In this document: positions 47,012 to 58,653 of the stretch, piece after piece
How the letters are laid out: the number at the start of each line of letters is the position of its first letter
Numbering within the stretch: position 1 is the first letter of the stretch
NCBI GenBank assembly: GCA_032622095.1
Contig: CP136063.1
Coordinates: 34,944,106 to 35,008,105, forward strand
Source of the DNA: Siphonodentalium dalli
Lineage: Eukaryota > Mollusca > Scaphopoda > Gadilida > Siphonodentaliidae
Reading direction: 5' to 3'
DNA length: 64,000 bases
Notes under the pieces: generated by a model
The model's database searches: none
What the model was told of the DNA's origin: nothing
What the model saw: only the letters and a program-made list of their open reading frames with translations
Translations under genes and position numbers: made by a program

Positions 47012-50000
47012 CCCCATAACGAAAGGCCACACGAATTCGGGGCAAATGTTATAATCACGGCATAGGATTAGACCGAATAGACTGTGGGAATTTTGGCTAA
47101 AAACCGTAGGGCGCCGTCAAGAAATGTTTGTATACAATTATACCAGAGGTCTCTTTCGGCTTCTATTGATCCTATTTTCGGTCACGAATACCTTGGAAGG
47201 TTCGTCGATGACCGAAAAGTTGATTTTCTGAGAGTTGGTATAGTTGAGAGTGAAGCCTCGGACTTTACACACCTCATCGCAGGCAGTCGTCCTGTACGCA
47301 TAATTCTTCGGTCCGGCGCTTCTGAATTGGGTGATAGTGTCCCCCTTTAACTCATCGGTCAGATCCCCGAGAAAATCACTGCAGCTGACGTCGGGGCCTC
47401 CCGTCTTTTGTACGTAGATGATGGAATCTAAAACAGAAATGTAAAATATTTTGAGGACCTAATATCAAGCTGGAGCATAATTTGGTACGCAAAAAAAAAT
47501 TAGTACTCACCAGTGTCAAAATACAGCACATTTTCTCCCAGATGATCCAGCACATCATACAACTTGAGACGAGCCCAGGAGGTAGTGTATATAGCCAGAA
47601 ATATATTAATCTTATTTTCATCGGGTAGGAAATGGTCGTCGTGGGTGTAGGATAACTGAATGTGGCTGTCATTGATAATGTGGAAGTCCTTCACGAGCTT
47701 CTTGGGGTCAGAAATCAAACTGAAGAATTTCTTCGGTTCACTGTCATGAATTATATCCGTCTGCGTCATGTTCTGTCTTTCTCCAAATTTGCCCCTGTAA
47801 TGGAGGAATAAATTAGTAATGTGATATAGTTTATGCGAATGATAAAAATTATTTATCTAAAATAATACCGACTTACCAAAGAACGTTCAACATGAGTTTC
47901 GAAGTGGCTCTGAGTGCGGGCTGTTTCTTTACATATTCGGGATCCAAACGAATTCCCTCGACCCTTTCGTAATCAGTCAAATATCTACACTCGTCCTCGG
48001 CAGTTTTCACCCATGCTGGCCAACCGCTGGCTTCTTGCTTGAGTTTGAGAAAGCTGGAAAAAGAAATTATTTTTTTTTCACCCATACTCAATGATACCCC
48101 CGACCAAAAAAGGGAGGGGGAGGGGGCGGCGGCGCTTTTCGTTTAAAAAGATATACTTACGAATTTACGTATTCGGAGAAGAGTCCCCCTTCTTTAGTAG
48201 CCGTATCGTATTGAGTGGTATCTGTCCAGTGATATACTTCGTATATTTTCGTCACCACGTAACCTTTCTCTATGGCCTTCATTATCTCGGGCGTCGTCCA
48301 CGTCCCTGTCATCGATCTCTCATCGGCTCCGTGATCGCATCTTGTTTGTCTTTGATCTTCCGCGCATGATCGACACAAAGGAAATGTGAGCTTTCCGTGA
48401 GATCTCAATGGCAATACGGCAAAACTTACCTCCGAAGAAAGCATTTCGTGGGATATGTCGAGGCTGTACGTCCAGCTGCGACAAGAAGTCCCGCAGTTTT
48501 TCATTATTCTTTTTCTGCTCAGTGAATGTATGCTCCCAAATGCACGTATATTTGTAACCCGCCTCCTTCAAAAATTCACGCTTTTTGATGTTCAGTGTGT
48601 ACATTTGATTCAGTGTCTGTTTAGTCAGCGGGTGTTTGGAGATGTGTCTGTTTCGTGGGTAACACGTCAAACAAGCGTGATGAAAACAACCTAAAGAAGA
48701 AAATACCGTTTATTTTATATTTTTATATGATCGATTAGGGAATGGACAAATTTTTTTTTTTTTTTTAAATGATTGTAAGTTGTACTCACCGTGAAATTCG
48801 TAGCAGGTGTTCGTCTCCTGACAATATCCATCCACCTTGTACTTTGAATTCGGTACCTTGAATTCACCGCGGTTCAAAGCGTGTTGTATGTCTCGATTTT
48901 GATTGTGGGCCAACCAGGACAACCATTGGATGGAGACATTCGAATATTGGTCCGTGTCACCGTAAACCCCATTAGGAACTTTACCGATAGGCGTACTAAT
49001 GAATTTTTCATCAGTTACTTCAATTCCAGACTCCTCGGCCGTATCCCTTTCTACCCATTCATCATCAATCAATACTCGCTCTTTACCATTCAATTTCTTT
49101 AGCAAGCTGGTTTCTGATTGGCCGGAGTTAGTGAGAGTTACGGAATAAGTTTCTTCCAAGAACAATATTTTATAGGCCTTCATGCACGCTGAAGATATAG
49201 TTATTGACATGAAAGGATCTACCTTATTCTCAGTAACTTTCAAAAACAACGATCGAAACTTCAAACAAGCTTGACGCAGAATATCAACATCAGAAATGCA
49301 ATAAGCTAATAATTCTTTCTCAAAATTGAAGGTTTCGCCGTCTTTAGTTGATTGCCAACGTAGAAACGCCTCCCTATCTGCTGTAGACATGGTGTCAGCC
49401 CCGTAATATTTGGAATCGGGATACGGACCTTCATACAGTCGGTTCTCCTTCCTATTGAAGAAATGGGGAAAATATCCTGAAATGAAAATTTAAAAAAAAT
49501 GTGTAAATTTTTGCTTTTAAAAAACACAAAAAAAAATATGGAAACCATAAAAATATATACATATATATATATATATATAAATATGCATATACCTTTTTTT
49601 AGTTCCTTCAACTCGAAAGCTTTCGGGAGAGCAGCCAAACGCATGCGGATCCCATGGTGGCCTACCATGTACATGATCTTCGATCCTGAATAAATTATTT
49701 TGCTGGGCCTCATCCCCTGGAAAACCATGTATTCCAGTAACAATATAGCGTCGTAAGCTCTGTTGTTATGAGCCAATACCGTAGCGTTTTTGTGATGTTT
49801 AGTAAACAGCCAGGTTCCGAAGTTCAGTAGAGTGTCTGAACCAGACGCTATGTATTGCCTTTTTCCACAAGTGGTTCGACAAGGTGACTTTTTGAAATTG
49901 CCTTCTTTATCCAGGCTACTGCAATGATCACACCGAGTACCGCAAATATCGCTTGTCGAATTTTCGTCCACCGGTGAGTCCGCGCAAGAGTCGCAGGCTG

Positions 50001-50160
50001 TTTGGGCCACCACCAGATTCGGTTGATGTCGATTCAAACCACAAGCCGGTCGCTTGCAGTTTGAACACCTAAAATGAAACAATTTTTTTTTTTAGATTAC
50101 TGGGATGGTAAGATGCAGATAAAAATAAATTTTTCGTTCCTTGGAAAATTATGTGCTTAC

Positions 50161-50877
50161 CGGCGACATTGACTGCATCTTTCCGCTTCACTGCATGTAG
50201 AGCAAGGAAGTCCCATTTTATACCCATCATCACATAGGTACACCTCGTCTTGAGAACATTCAAAATCATAGAATATAAACCGGTTGACATCTTTCACTTT
50301 CTGTTTCGGAGGTCGTAAATAACATAGATGACCCGGAAGTACCCATTCCTTGCAAGATGAACACAACCATTCTCCGCAAATGTGAGGTATTTCAGTTAGG
50401 TCCCTCTTCGCTCGATTCATTACACTTCCGCACTCGTTACACTTCCAATATTTACAACAATTTGATAGTTTATTATCAGGTGCCTCTTTGTGTCTCTGGT
50501 AACAGTCCAAAGATCTACAGTCCATATTACACTCGTGACAAGTTAATAACTTGCCCATTAATAAAGGGTCGATCAGACATCCTGCTGTTTTACATACTAT
50601 GCAATATGATGTACAGTTATGTTCATCTTTCTTGTTGAAAGGCTTTAAACAAATTTCGCAGAAGTAAGATTCGCCGTAGAATCCTGAAACGCTGACTATC
50701 GGTGTGTAGTGGTCCTGATTATGGTACAAATAAATATTCCTATCATAGGAGTTGCTGACTCTGGTCACTTTTTTCCCTATTTCGCCGCATATGATTATAA
50801 CATTCACCTTGAAGAACGATTCATACTTCGGTAGGTCAGCGTATGATCCCGGTCGGTCGGCGGAAATACATAAATCT
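50161..50877 (-). pseudogene. Polymerase zinc-binding and first exonuclease part
   Basis: The coding sequence resumes after the MITE. It contains HYTPIVSVSGFYG, YFCEICLKPF, many CxxC pairs (CKTAGC, CHECNMDC, CNECG, CSSC) and then FIFYDFECSQDEV. It is joined through a phase-2 intron to the exon at 50068. Confidence 0.75.
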
Positions 50878-50881
50878 TTAA

Positions 50882-51262
50882 CCCTTTACCCAACAAACCG
50901 GCCAAAACCGGCCAAATAAAGCTTCAACAGCCTAACATATCTTCGGTCTGTCTCAATAGAACCATAAACATATGGATATCATTGGAACCGGCTTCTTGAC
51001 CACATTGTGATAGTTACAGTTATGCCCTGTGCCAATGCATTCTCTTATATATGCGAGTCGACCATAGGTCGACTCGCATATATAAGAGAATGCATTGGCC
51101 TAAAAAAATCCTTTTTTACCATTTTTTCTTACATTCTTTAACAATTTTATAATTTTTAATGTGTTAAGCCAATGCATTCTCTTATATATGCGAGGCGACC
51201 TATGGTCGACTCGCATATATAAGAGAATGCATTGGCACAGGGCCATTCTGTTGGGTAAATCT
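50882..51262. mobile_element. TTAA MITE, copy 2, inside the polymerase exon
   Basis: TTAA at 50878-50881 and 51263-51266 flank ends CCCTTTACCCAAC (left) and GTTGGGTAAATCT (right). It holds two palindromes (about 51030-51100 and 51170-51238) and the unique part in the opposite orientation to copies 1 and 3. The insertion splits codons of the polymerase. Confidence 0.85.
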
Positions 51263-51266
51263 TTAA

Positions 51267-52296
51267 GCAAGGTGTTTGCTAAAACTTTTTGTTCATTCCG
51301 TCCTTTATGTTTCAGGTCGTTATAATAGGATTTCGTCGCTTTACCGTGTTTTAGAAAAATTTCGAGACATGATAATCCGGGATAAGACGATTTAAGATCT
51401 TCGGAAACTGTACCAATCCTGGCCATCGCGACGCCGATAGCTCTAGGCAGACATGTGTTGTCAGTATTGTGGATAAAGACCATCGATTTTTTGTCCAGAA
51501 GTGATTTGTCACCGTCGATAGGAACTCCACCGCCGGAGCCACTCGGTTGCCTCAGCGATCCGATAGTTATTCGAAATGATCTGTCTAGGTTGATATGTTC
51601 GTGCGATGTCAGTACGTTAGCTATTTTATCGATAATTAACTGAGGATTCAGGTCCGCCCATGCCGTTAGCGGTACTATGATGGGTTTATCCAACTGATCG
51701 GTATGAAGGATCACTCTTCCCAGATCAATGTCTGACAAATCACCTCTCGTCATTCTTAGTAGGTGATCGAACATGTTGGTAAGTCGTTCCGTCAAGTCTG
51801 ACAACAGATCACCGCGCCATTGATGGTCAAATTTCACTTCATAAATAGTTTCTATAGCTGATGACCTCATGAATGATTTTGTTTCACGAAGAGTGAGCGT
51901 GTAAGGCTGACTAGCCATCGGCTGAGTTGGCTCATCGTGACTAGAGTTGTGAGGAACTCCTGGTTCATCCTGTACGGTTAAATCCGGGGGAGATGACTGG
52001 TTAGCGCCATTAGCGGCTCGGGATAGAGGAACTGATAAGTTCTCCGGTTCATTTTGTACAGTTAAATCCAGAGGAGATGACTGGTTATCGGCTCGGGATA
52101 GGTCCAGCGGTTGAGGCGCTGCGGCGAATGGCCCGTTATTATTGAATGACCGCCGGGTACCTTCCAGATATATTAATCTGTCATATAAATTTCTGTTGGT
52201 CTCGGACAGAGATCCCCCTATCCTGGTGAGGCCTCGTAGAAAATCATTACTACTAAATCCTTTGGCGTGCAATTCATCAATTAAGAAGCGCTCCAT
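51267..52296 (-). pseudogene. Polymerase N-terminal part, before the MITE
   Basis: Long open stretch starting MERFLIDELHAKGF. The start codon directly follows a CTTTTTTCAG acceptor, so a non-coding or further coding exon may lie upstream. Residues about 60-120 hold a low-complexity repeat of PLDLS and LTVQDEP. Later DNTCLPRAIGVAMARIG and LEIFLKHGK match the amino-terminal domain usual before the zinc-binding part in these polymerases. The frame ends where the element at 50882-51262 begins. Confidence 0.75.
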
Positions 52297-52785
52297 CTGA
52301 AAAAAGCAAATACTTTTTTAATTCGCTGAAGGTTCCATGTAACATACTCATAGCATCATTTCAATCAAACTCTCCTCGTATATTTCCTGTCATAGTGTGT
52401 ACATTTCCGGTCATAGCGTTTAATGATTGGTTTATATTTATAGCTCGTGAGTAATCCATTTCTTTCATAACTAAACCCGTGACGTGTGGAGTTTTATTTA
52501 GACATTACGAAATTTTAGCGTGTTTATTGGTTGGTTTATATTTATAGGTCACGAGTAATTCATTTCTTTCATAACTACCGGTAAACCCTCGATGCGTAAG
52601 GTGAGTTTTATTTAGACATTACGAAAGTTTATTGACCTACGATCAAAAAGGGGCGGGCGCTAATTATTTATAGGTTGTGTCTAGGAAGCTCGATCGGATG
52701 ACCGCTTTTTACGAATAAGGCAATATTATTTCCGCTTTGAAGGAGGAGCTACTCTATTGGTCTATTACGCTTTTCAACGACACAG
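52297..52785. promoter_or_regulatory. Divergent intergenic region, polymerase / PC4-like gene
   Basis: Shared upstream region of the two divergent genes. A ~95-base stretch (TGGTTTATATTTATAG, CATTTCTTTCATAACTA, TTTTATTTAGACATTACGAA) is present twice, at about 52428-52515 and 52530-52628, and may be a duplicated control region. Confidence 0.45.
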
Positions 52786-52787
52786 CT

Positions 52788-52797
52788 TATATAAAAA
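52788..52797 (+). promoter_or_regulatory. TATA box of the PC4-like gene
   Basis: TATATAAAAA about 60 bases before the start codon at 52854, a normal place for a TATA box with a short leader. Confidence 0.6.
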
Positions 52798-52853
52798 GGC
52801 GGTGATGCTATGTACTAACTCATTCACAGCTAAATTTTCATTAAGAAAGGATC

Positions 52854-53228
52854 ATGGATTCTAAGATTCTCGTCAAAAATTTAGGGAGGGACCGATTTCT
52901 CACAGTCGGTGAATACGAGGGGCGGAAATACGTTGACTTACGAGTTTGGAAAGAAGGCAAAATTCCTACGACATTCGGGGCTCGTATGAGCTTACAGAGA
53001 TGGCAATGTCTGACTGAAAATATAAAGACCATCGGTGAACATTTAGTATCCAAGAGTCCTATGGATAAAGTGCATTTGGGACACAATCTACATTCGGTTT
53101 TAGACCATAATAATGGTGTATTACACTTACGCCAGTATTTCACCCCGAAGGACTCTGAAAATTTGCACCCCACGAAGAAAGGCTGTACGATTAACCAGCA
53201 TGAATTCGATGTAGAGCTATCGACTTGA
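52854..53228 (+). CDS. Protein with two PC4-like ssDNA-binding domains
   Basis: Intronless, 124 residues. Residues about 12-60 (RFLTVGEYEGRKYVDLRVW, then MSLQRWQCL) match the plan of the PC4/Sub1 coactivator domain: a beta strand with a conserved VDLR-type end, then SL..W of the helix. Residues about 68-122 (KVHLGHNLHSVLDH, LHLRQYFTPKD, PTKKGCTINQHEFDVEL) look like a second, diverged copy. PC4 domains bind single-stranded DNA; in a virus-like element this could serve replication or late transcription. That role is inference. The gene is divergent from the polymerase and looks undamaged. Confidence 0.7.
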   Translation: MDSKILVKNLGRDRFLTVGEYEGRKYVDLRVWKEGKIPTTFGARMSLQRWQCLTENIKTIGEHLVSKSPMDKVHLGHNLHSVLDHNNGVLHLRQYFTPKDSENLHPTKKGCTINQHEFDVELST

Positions 53229-53340
53229 TATTTGGTTTTTGAATAGCCCGGACAACGTCGGGCTGGGTAGAGCTATCGACTTGAAATTTGGTTTTTGAAT
53301 AGCCCGGACAACGTCGGGCTCATCGGCTAGTCTACTATAT
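53200..53340. repeat. Doubled 3' end with hairpin
   Basis: The stretch from GTAGAGCTATCGACTTGA through AGCCCGGACAACGTCGGGCT occurs twice, at about 53211-53266 and 53267-53322. The first copy overlaps the stop codon of the PC4-like gene. AGCCCG/CGGGCT can form a 6-bp stem, a possible transcript-end signal. Confidence 0.7.
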
Positions 53341-53639
53341 ATTTTGAGATTTCCCTATATACAATGTATGTGTGTTTGTCCTTTATAGACTGAAAACAGC
53401 AATGATTGCCGTTGAGTGTGAATAAATATGTCCGAAACGACAGACTTGTCCCATGCACATGATTAATGGGTGATCTGTTTTCACAAACCAGTCACTCGCA
53501 GATGTGTTTGTAAAGTCAAAGGTGGCAGTCGCATGATTGTGTCTTACTATTCTCGGGTCAAATTTCGCATTTGACCTTGTCCTTGCTCATATACGCTCAT
53601 AACAAAGCCATGGGATGAATCCCGCCAGTGGCAGGCTAA

Positions 53640-54060
53640 TCTGCATGTATTTAAAGTTATATATCTTAACTTTTATAACAAAAAAATAGTGAATTATGTC
53701 AATACTTTTTGCAGGCGATATCATGCAATGTTAGACACATTTTAGGAACATTTTCACATTATTAGTCCTCAGATGGTTTCATTCCTGACATTGTCCTCAC
53801 AAACATTTGTTTCACTTCATATCAGGGATATTAAACACGACTTTAATTTATTTTTGAAGTAACTCACTTTCCACACACTAAATATTTTTCCTTTTATTTT
53901 AGTTGCCATATATGACCATCAAGTGGGAGTCAGGAGGGGACTCCGATAAAGACCATAGCCTGGGAGTCTGGGTCCAACAAAGAAAATAAAAACCAACAGA
54001 TGCTCTAAGTATGATAATTTAATTGTGTAAATTTATATAATAAGATATGATGATTAAGTT
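53640..54060 (+). pseudogene. WDDW-family scrap, plus strand (third exon and introns)
   Basis: After TTTATTTTAG at about 53902, a decayed exon resembles the third exon of copy D1 (IKWESGGDSDKDHS is readable before a stop). Flanking sequence matches the introns of D1 in reverse orientation. Confidence 0.5.
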
Positions 54061-54063
54061 ATA

Positions 54064-54571
54064 AGTACCCATTTCTCGCAAGATTAACACAACCATTCTC
54101 CGCAAGTGTGAGGTATTTCAGTTAGGTCCCTCTTCGCGAGGTTCATTACACTTTTGCATTCTTTACACTTCAAATATTTACAACAATTTTATAGTTGATT
54201 ATCGGGTGCCTCAATCCAAAGATCTACAGTCTATTATACACTTGTGGCACGTTAATAACTTGCCCATTAAGGAAGGGTGAATCAGACATCCCGCTATTTT
54301 ACATACTATGCAAAATGACATGCAGTTATGTACATCTTTCTTGTGGAAAGGCTTTAAACAAATTTCGCAGAAATAAGACTCGCCGTAGAACGCTGACTAT
54401 CGGTGTGTAGTGGTCCCGATTATGGTACAAATATATATTCCTATCATAGGCGTTGCTGACTCTGGTAACTTTTTTCCCAGTTTCACCGCATATGATTATA
54501 ACAGTCATCTTGAATGATTCATACTTCGGTAAGTAGGCGTATGATTCCGGTCGGCGGAAAAACATAAATCT
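54064..54571 (-). pseudogene. Decayed duplicate of the polymerase zinc-binding part
   Basis: Matches 50336-50877 with many indels. TVIIICGETGKKVTRVSNAY and NRDHYTPIVSV are readable, then frames break. Confidence 0.8.
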
Positions 54572-54575
54572 TTAA

Positions 54576-54974
54576 CCCTTTACCCAACAGAAGGGCCCTG
54601 TGCCAATGCATTCTCTTATATATGCGAGTCGACCATAGGTCGCCTCGCATATATAAGAGAATGCATTGGCTTAACACATTAAAAATTATAAAATTGTTAA
54701 AGAATGTAAGAAAAAATGGTAAAAAGTGTTTAAAAAATATTTTTTTAGGCCAATGCATTCTCTTATATATGCGAGGCGACCTATGGTCGACTCGCGTATA
54801 TAAGAGAATGCATTGGCACATTGGCACAGGGCATAACTGTAACTATCACAATGTGGTCAAGGAGCCGGTTCCAATGATATCCATATTTGTATGGTTCTAT
54901 TGAGACAGACCGAAGATATTTTAGGCTGTTGAAGCTTTATTTGGCCGATTTTGGCCGGATTGTTGGGTAAAGGA
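54576..54974. mobile_element. TTAA MITE, copy 3, in the duplicated polymerase
   Basis: TTAA at 54572-54575 and 54975-54978. Ends CCCTTTACCCAAC and GTTGGGTAAAGGA. It occupies exactly the site used by copy 2 in the polymerase (host ATAAATCT-TTAA-GCA), but its interior is inverted relative to copy 2. Confidence 0.85.
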
Positions 54975-54978
54975 TTAA

Positions 54979-55140
54979 GCAGGGTGTTTGATCGATTCAT
55001 TCGTTTTACATTAGGTCCTTTCATTATAATAGGTTTTCTTCACTTTAACGTGTTTTAGAAATATTTTGAGTCATGATAATCCCGGATAAGACGCTTTAAG
55101 ATCTTCGGAAACTCTACTAATCCTAGCCATTGAAAACTGC
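54979..55140 (-). pseudogene. Decayed polymerase duplicate, other side of the MITE
   Basis: Matches 51267-51430 with indels and stops, so the duplication included the MITE site. Confidence 0.75.
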
Positions 55141-55259
55141 GTCAAAATCCGACCTTGAGAACTCTTAGATAAGCCACATTCCATCCATTGCCTGTGTTGC
55201 GCTTGACATAACTATATGCCTGTATTTCCATTATAGTTGATGAACGTAATCCGAACCAA

Positions 55260-56041
55260 TTGGTTTCATTCCTGACATTGTTCTGACAAACATTTGTTTT
55301 GCTCCATATCAGTAATATTAAACACAAATTTAATTTATTCTTGAAGTTACAGACTTTCCACACACTAAATATAGGGAAGGGTTTTCCCAGTTATTTTTAT
55401 CTTTCCTTTTATTTTAGTCGCCAGATAAGACCATAGAATGGAGGTCTTAAGGGGGCTATGATAAAGAGAATAAAAATCCGACAGACACTGTAAGTAAATT
55501 TATATACCTTACTCGTATTCAAATTCGCGAAGTACTATTTCGCTCAGTTTTGAATTCGCGCACTTTAATTTGGCGCACCTAGCTGCGCGAATTCAAAACT
55601 GGCAAAATATTTTCATAATATTTCTGCGAAATTTTCGTCTATCGTTTAGCTGATGACAGTTTCGGTTCAGTCTTTTCTGAAGATAGTATATGTGTGTATT
55701 AAACACCATCGCGGTGGATTTACACTGTGTAGACAATAACATAGTAACTACATACATTATAATTTTGTGGCGACATGGAATATTAATATTTCTTATCTGG
55801 CATTTCAAAAATGTCTATGTTACCATGATTTGTCGCTTGGCATTGTGAACAGTGGTCTTGATAGAGGTTGGCCGAATGCAAATATATAGATACATGTTAA
55901 GGCGTAATGTCTGTTCAACCGTTTATAATACATGTAAACTCAGCAACATAGCACTCTATTGTATTTCATATGGACTGTGGTTTAGATTAAAGTTTGGAGT
56001 CATACTATTTTTCGCTCAGTTTTAAATTCGCACAAATTTAA
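55260..56041 (+). pseudogene. WDDW-family scrap, plus strand, second copy
   Basis: 55260-55500 repeats the intron and third-exon region (TCGCCAGATAAGACCATAGA after TTTATTTTAG) with a stop. From 55510 to 56041, AATTCGCG and its complement recur near both ends (about 55517-55600 and 56000-56035), suggesting another old inverted-repeat element inserted in the intron. Confidence 0.45.
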
Positions 56042-56289
56042 CCCTTTGAGTGCCAGGTCCGATTTTTGTATCAACCCATATACCCTGTGCCAATGCATTC
56101 TCTTATATATGCGAGTCGACCATAGGTCGCCTCGCATATATAAGAGAATGCATTGGCTTAACAATATATATATTTTTATATTTTTTTTACAGTTTTTTAC
56201 AATTTTAATATATTTTATTATATTCTTTAACAGACTCATTGTGTAGGTTTAGGGCCGATAATATCGGCCCCTGGCACTCAAGTAAGGTA
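56042..56289. mobile_element. Second TTAA-type MITE family, with one palindrome
   Basis: The left end CCCTTTGAGTGCCAGG follows TTAA; the right end CCTGGCACTCAAGTAAGG is a slightly decayed complement. Inside is a single copy of the palindrome used by the CCCTTTACCCAAC family (about 56089-56158) plus the AT-rich tail seen beside it at 54.66 kb. Different ends, same module. Confidence 0.65.
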
Positions 56290-56458
56290 ATAAGATGTGC
56301 TGATTAAGTTATGATATCAATCAATACTAAAAAGTAAGCTTTTATTTTAGTGCTGGAAATAACGAATGGGGGGAGCAGTTTCACAATAACTTAATCAAGC
56401 TCTAACTGATTTGTGTAAGCAGAAATTTCCCGGGACATATTTCAACTGCACAAGAAAA

Positions 56459-56520
56459 TAAGGAAATTTAACGTCGGCTCCGATAAAAATGAATTGGGCG
56501 TTAGATGATATTACTCTAAT
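56459..56520 (+). pseudogene. WDDW-family last-exon scrap, plus strand
   Basis: TCGGCTCCGATAAAAATGAA then TTGGGCGTTAGATGATATTA resembles the end of the last exon (GALDDI-type). Too short to be functional. Confidence 0.4.
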
Positions 56521-56599
56521 GCCTTATTAGCTCAACTTTACTTTGTGAAGTTTGAGCTATTGCCATGGCATTGTCGTCCGTCGTCCGTGTGTATATGCG

Positions 56600-57940
56600 T
56601 GTGTGCGCATGATTCATCAACAATACAGGCTACAGGTCGTATCATTATGAAATTTGTCATAGCTGTTGACATCAACATTAGACCAGAACGATTCATTTTG
56701 GGGTAATTCAGAAAAAAAACATGGCGGCCAGTGGCCATCTTGGATTTCAAAAATGTTAATATTGGCTTGTAGATGGGAACGAGTAATTTTGGGTTCATTC
56801 AGCCAAAAAACATGGCCGCCCGCAGCCATCTTAGATTTTACTCTTTGCATGACTAGATCCTACATGTCGTAGCTTTGGTCAGATCATCATTCGATTTGAC
56901 ATGGATGTTAACAATGACATGTAGATGGGAACGAGTCATTTTGGGGGCATTAGGCCAAAAAAAAACATGGCCGCCAGCAGCCATCTTCGATTTTACTCTT
57001 TGTATGACGATTTTACTCCTTGAGCACGGGCTACAGGTCATACTTTTAGTCTGATCATAGAATTTGTCATGGCTGTTGAAATTGGAATGTAGATGGAATG
57101 AGTCATTTTGGGGTCATTCGGACAAAAAACATGGCTGCCAGCGGCCATCTTGGATTTCAAAATTCAATCCATTAGCACGGGCTACAGGTCGTACTGATCA
57201 TATGATCATCATGAAATTTGTCATGGATGTTAATATTGATATGTAGATGGGAAACGAGTAATTTTGGGCTTATTTGGCCAAAAAACATGGCCACCGGCAG
57301 CCATCTTGGATTTTACTCTTTGAATGACTTAAATCCTTTGGCACAGGCTACAGGTCGTACCTTTGGTCGGATCATCATCAAATTTATCATGGATGTTAAC
57401 AATGACATGTATATGGGAAACGAGTCATTTTGGGGTCATTCAGCCAAAAAATATGGCCGCCAGCAGTCATCTTGGATTTTACTCTTTGTATGACTAAATC
57501 CTTTAGCACGGGCTACAGGTTATCTTTAGTCTGATCATCATGAAATTTGTCGTGACTGTTGAAATTGGAATGTAGATGGCAACGAATCATTTTTGGATCA
57601 TTTGGACAAAAAACATGGTTGCCAGCGGCCATTCTGGATTTCAAAATTCAATCCATTAACACGACTAAATCCTTTAGCATGGGCTACAGGTCGTCCCTTT
57701 AGTCTGATCATCATGAAATTTGTCATCGATGTTAATGTTGACATGTAGATGGGAACAAGTGATATTGGGGTTGTTCGGCCAAAAAATATTGCCACCATCA
57801 GCCATCTTGCATTTTACTCTTTGCATGACTAAATCCTTTGGGACGGGCTACAGGTCATACCTTTGGTCGGATCATTATGAAATTTGTCATGACTTTTGAC
57901 AGTGACATGTAGATGGGAACGAGTTATTTTGGGGTTATAT
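56600..57940. repeat. ~165-bp satellite, diverged block
   Basis: Older, more diverged units of the same satellite, some with internal deletions. Confidence 0.85.
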
Positions 57941-58640
57941 ATATATATATAAATCACAGTTTGACAAATGTTTATAAGTCTGCAGCCCCCAGTGGTACTC
58001 CCAGATCAAACCCATATTCGCACTTGATCTGTATTTACATTCATATACCAAAATTGGTGTCGATCAGATGAAAAATGTTTGAGTCATCCTGGCTTGGATG
58101 AATTCTATTTAAAAACAAGAGTGGAAAGGGTTAACTAAACAATACCAAAATCCATACAGATGAAGAACGGGCTAAGAAATACCTGGGTAAGAAATATGAG
58201 GCAGATCAGAAGAAAATTGTTTGACTTCGATACATCGGACAGCATTTGTGAGCAGGGTTAATTATTTTCTAAACCGATCAACCAATCAATACCAAAAACT
58301 ATACAGGTGAGCCATGTGTCATCATAAACCTGCATATAAAATATGAACACAATGGGTAAAAAAATACATGAGTTATGGAATCGTATAGAATATGACCATG
58401 TATGAATGGAAAGTGTTAATCATTTCTAAACCGATCAACGATCGATACCAAAAACTATACAGGTGAGGGGTGTGTCATCATAAACATGCACATAAATTTG
58501 AACATGATCCGATAAAAACTACTCAAGTATTAAATCGAATCGGATAGCAAGTGTCTACGGACAGACAGACATACGGACAGACGAACAAACGACGGATGAT
58601 TGATCCAGACGTCGGCATTATGTGTACCATACATGGTATG
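57940..58640. repeat. Degenerate ~150-bp repeats with CAGACAGACATACGG end
   Basis: ACCAAAAACTATACAGGTGA and ACCGATCAACGATCGATACC-like motifs recur at about 58140, 58270 and 58430. The block ends with GGACAGACAGACATACGGAC. No gene seen. Confidence 0.55.
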
Positions 58641-58653
58641 GGTACACATAAAA

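Larger units (their letters stand above)
47138..52296 (-). pseudogene. Split family B DNA polymerase, Polinton/adintovirus-like, inactivated
   Basis: Exons in coding order: 52296-50161 (interrupted by a MITE), 50068-49593, 49476-48790, 48690-48430, about 48421-48161, 48053-47877, 47794-47511 and 47427-47138. Visible landmarks: zinc-binding CxxC clusters; exonuclease-type FIFYDFECSQDEV, AHNNRAYDAILLLEYM and YCISDVDIL; an endonuclease-like YEFHG...C.TC region; WGKFGER; and motif C YFDTDS across an intron. Junction phases agree except at 48.42 kb. There a deletion joins the intron after FFGG to a later exon and removes the palm part that should hold motif A. With the MITE, this rules out an active enzyme. 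A likely late frameshift moves the stop to 47138; another frame stays open to 47097. Catalytic role in relatives: protein-primed replication of the element. Confidence 0.85.

Noticed and set aside
47138-52296. Working polymerase with unusual structure
   Set aside because: The MITE splits an exon, the palm part with motif A is missing and the frame breaks at that point, so an active enzyme is not supported.
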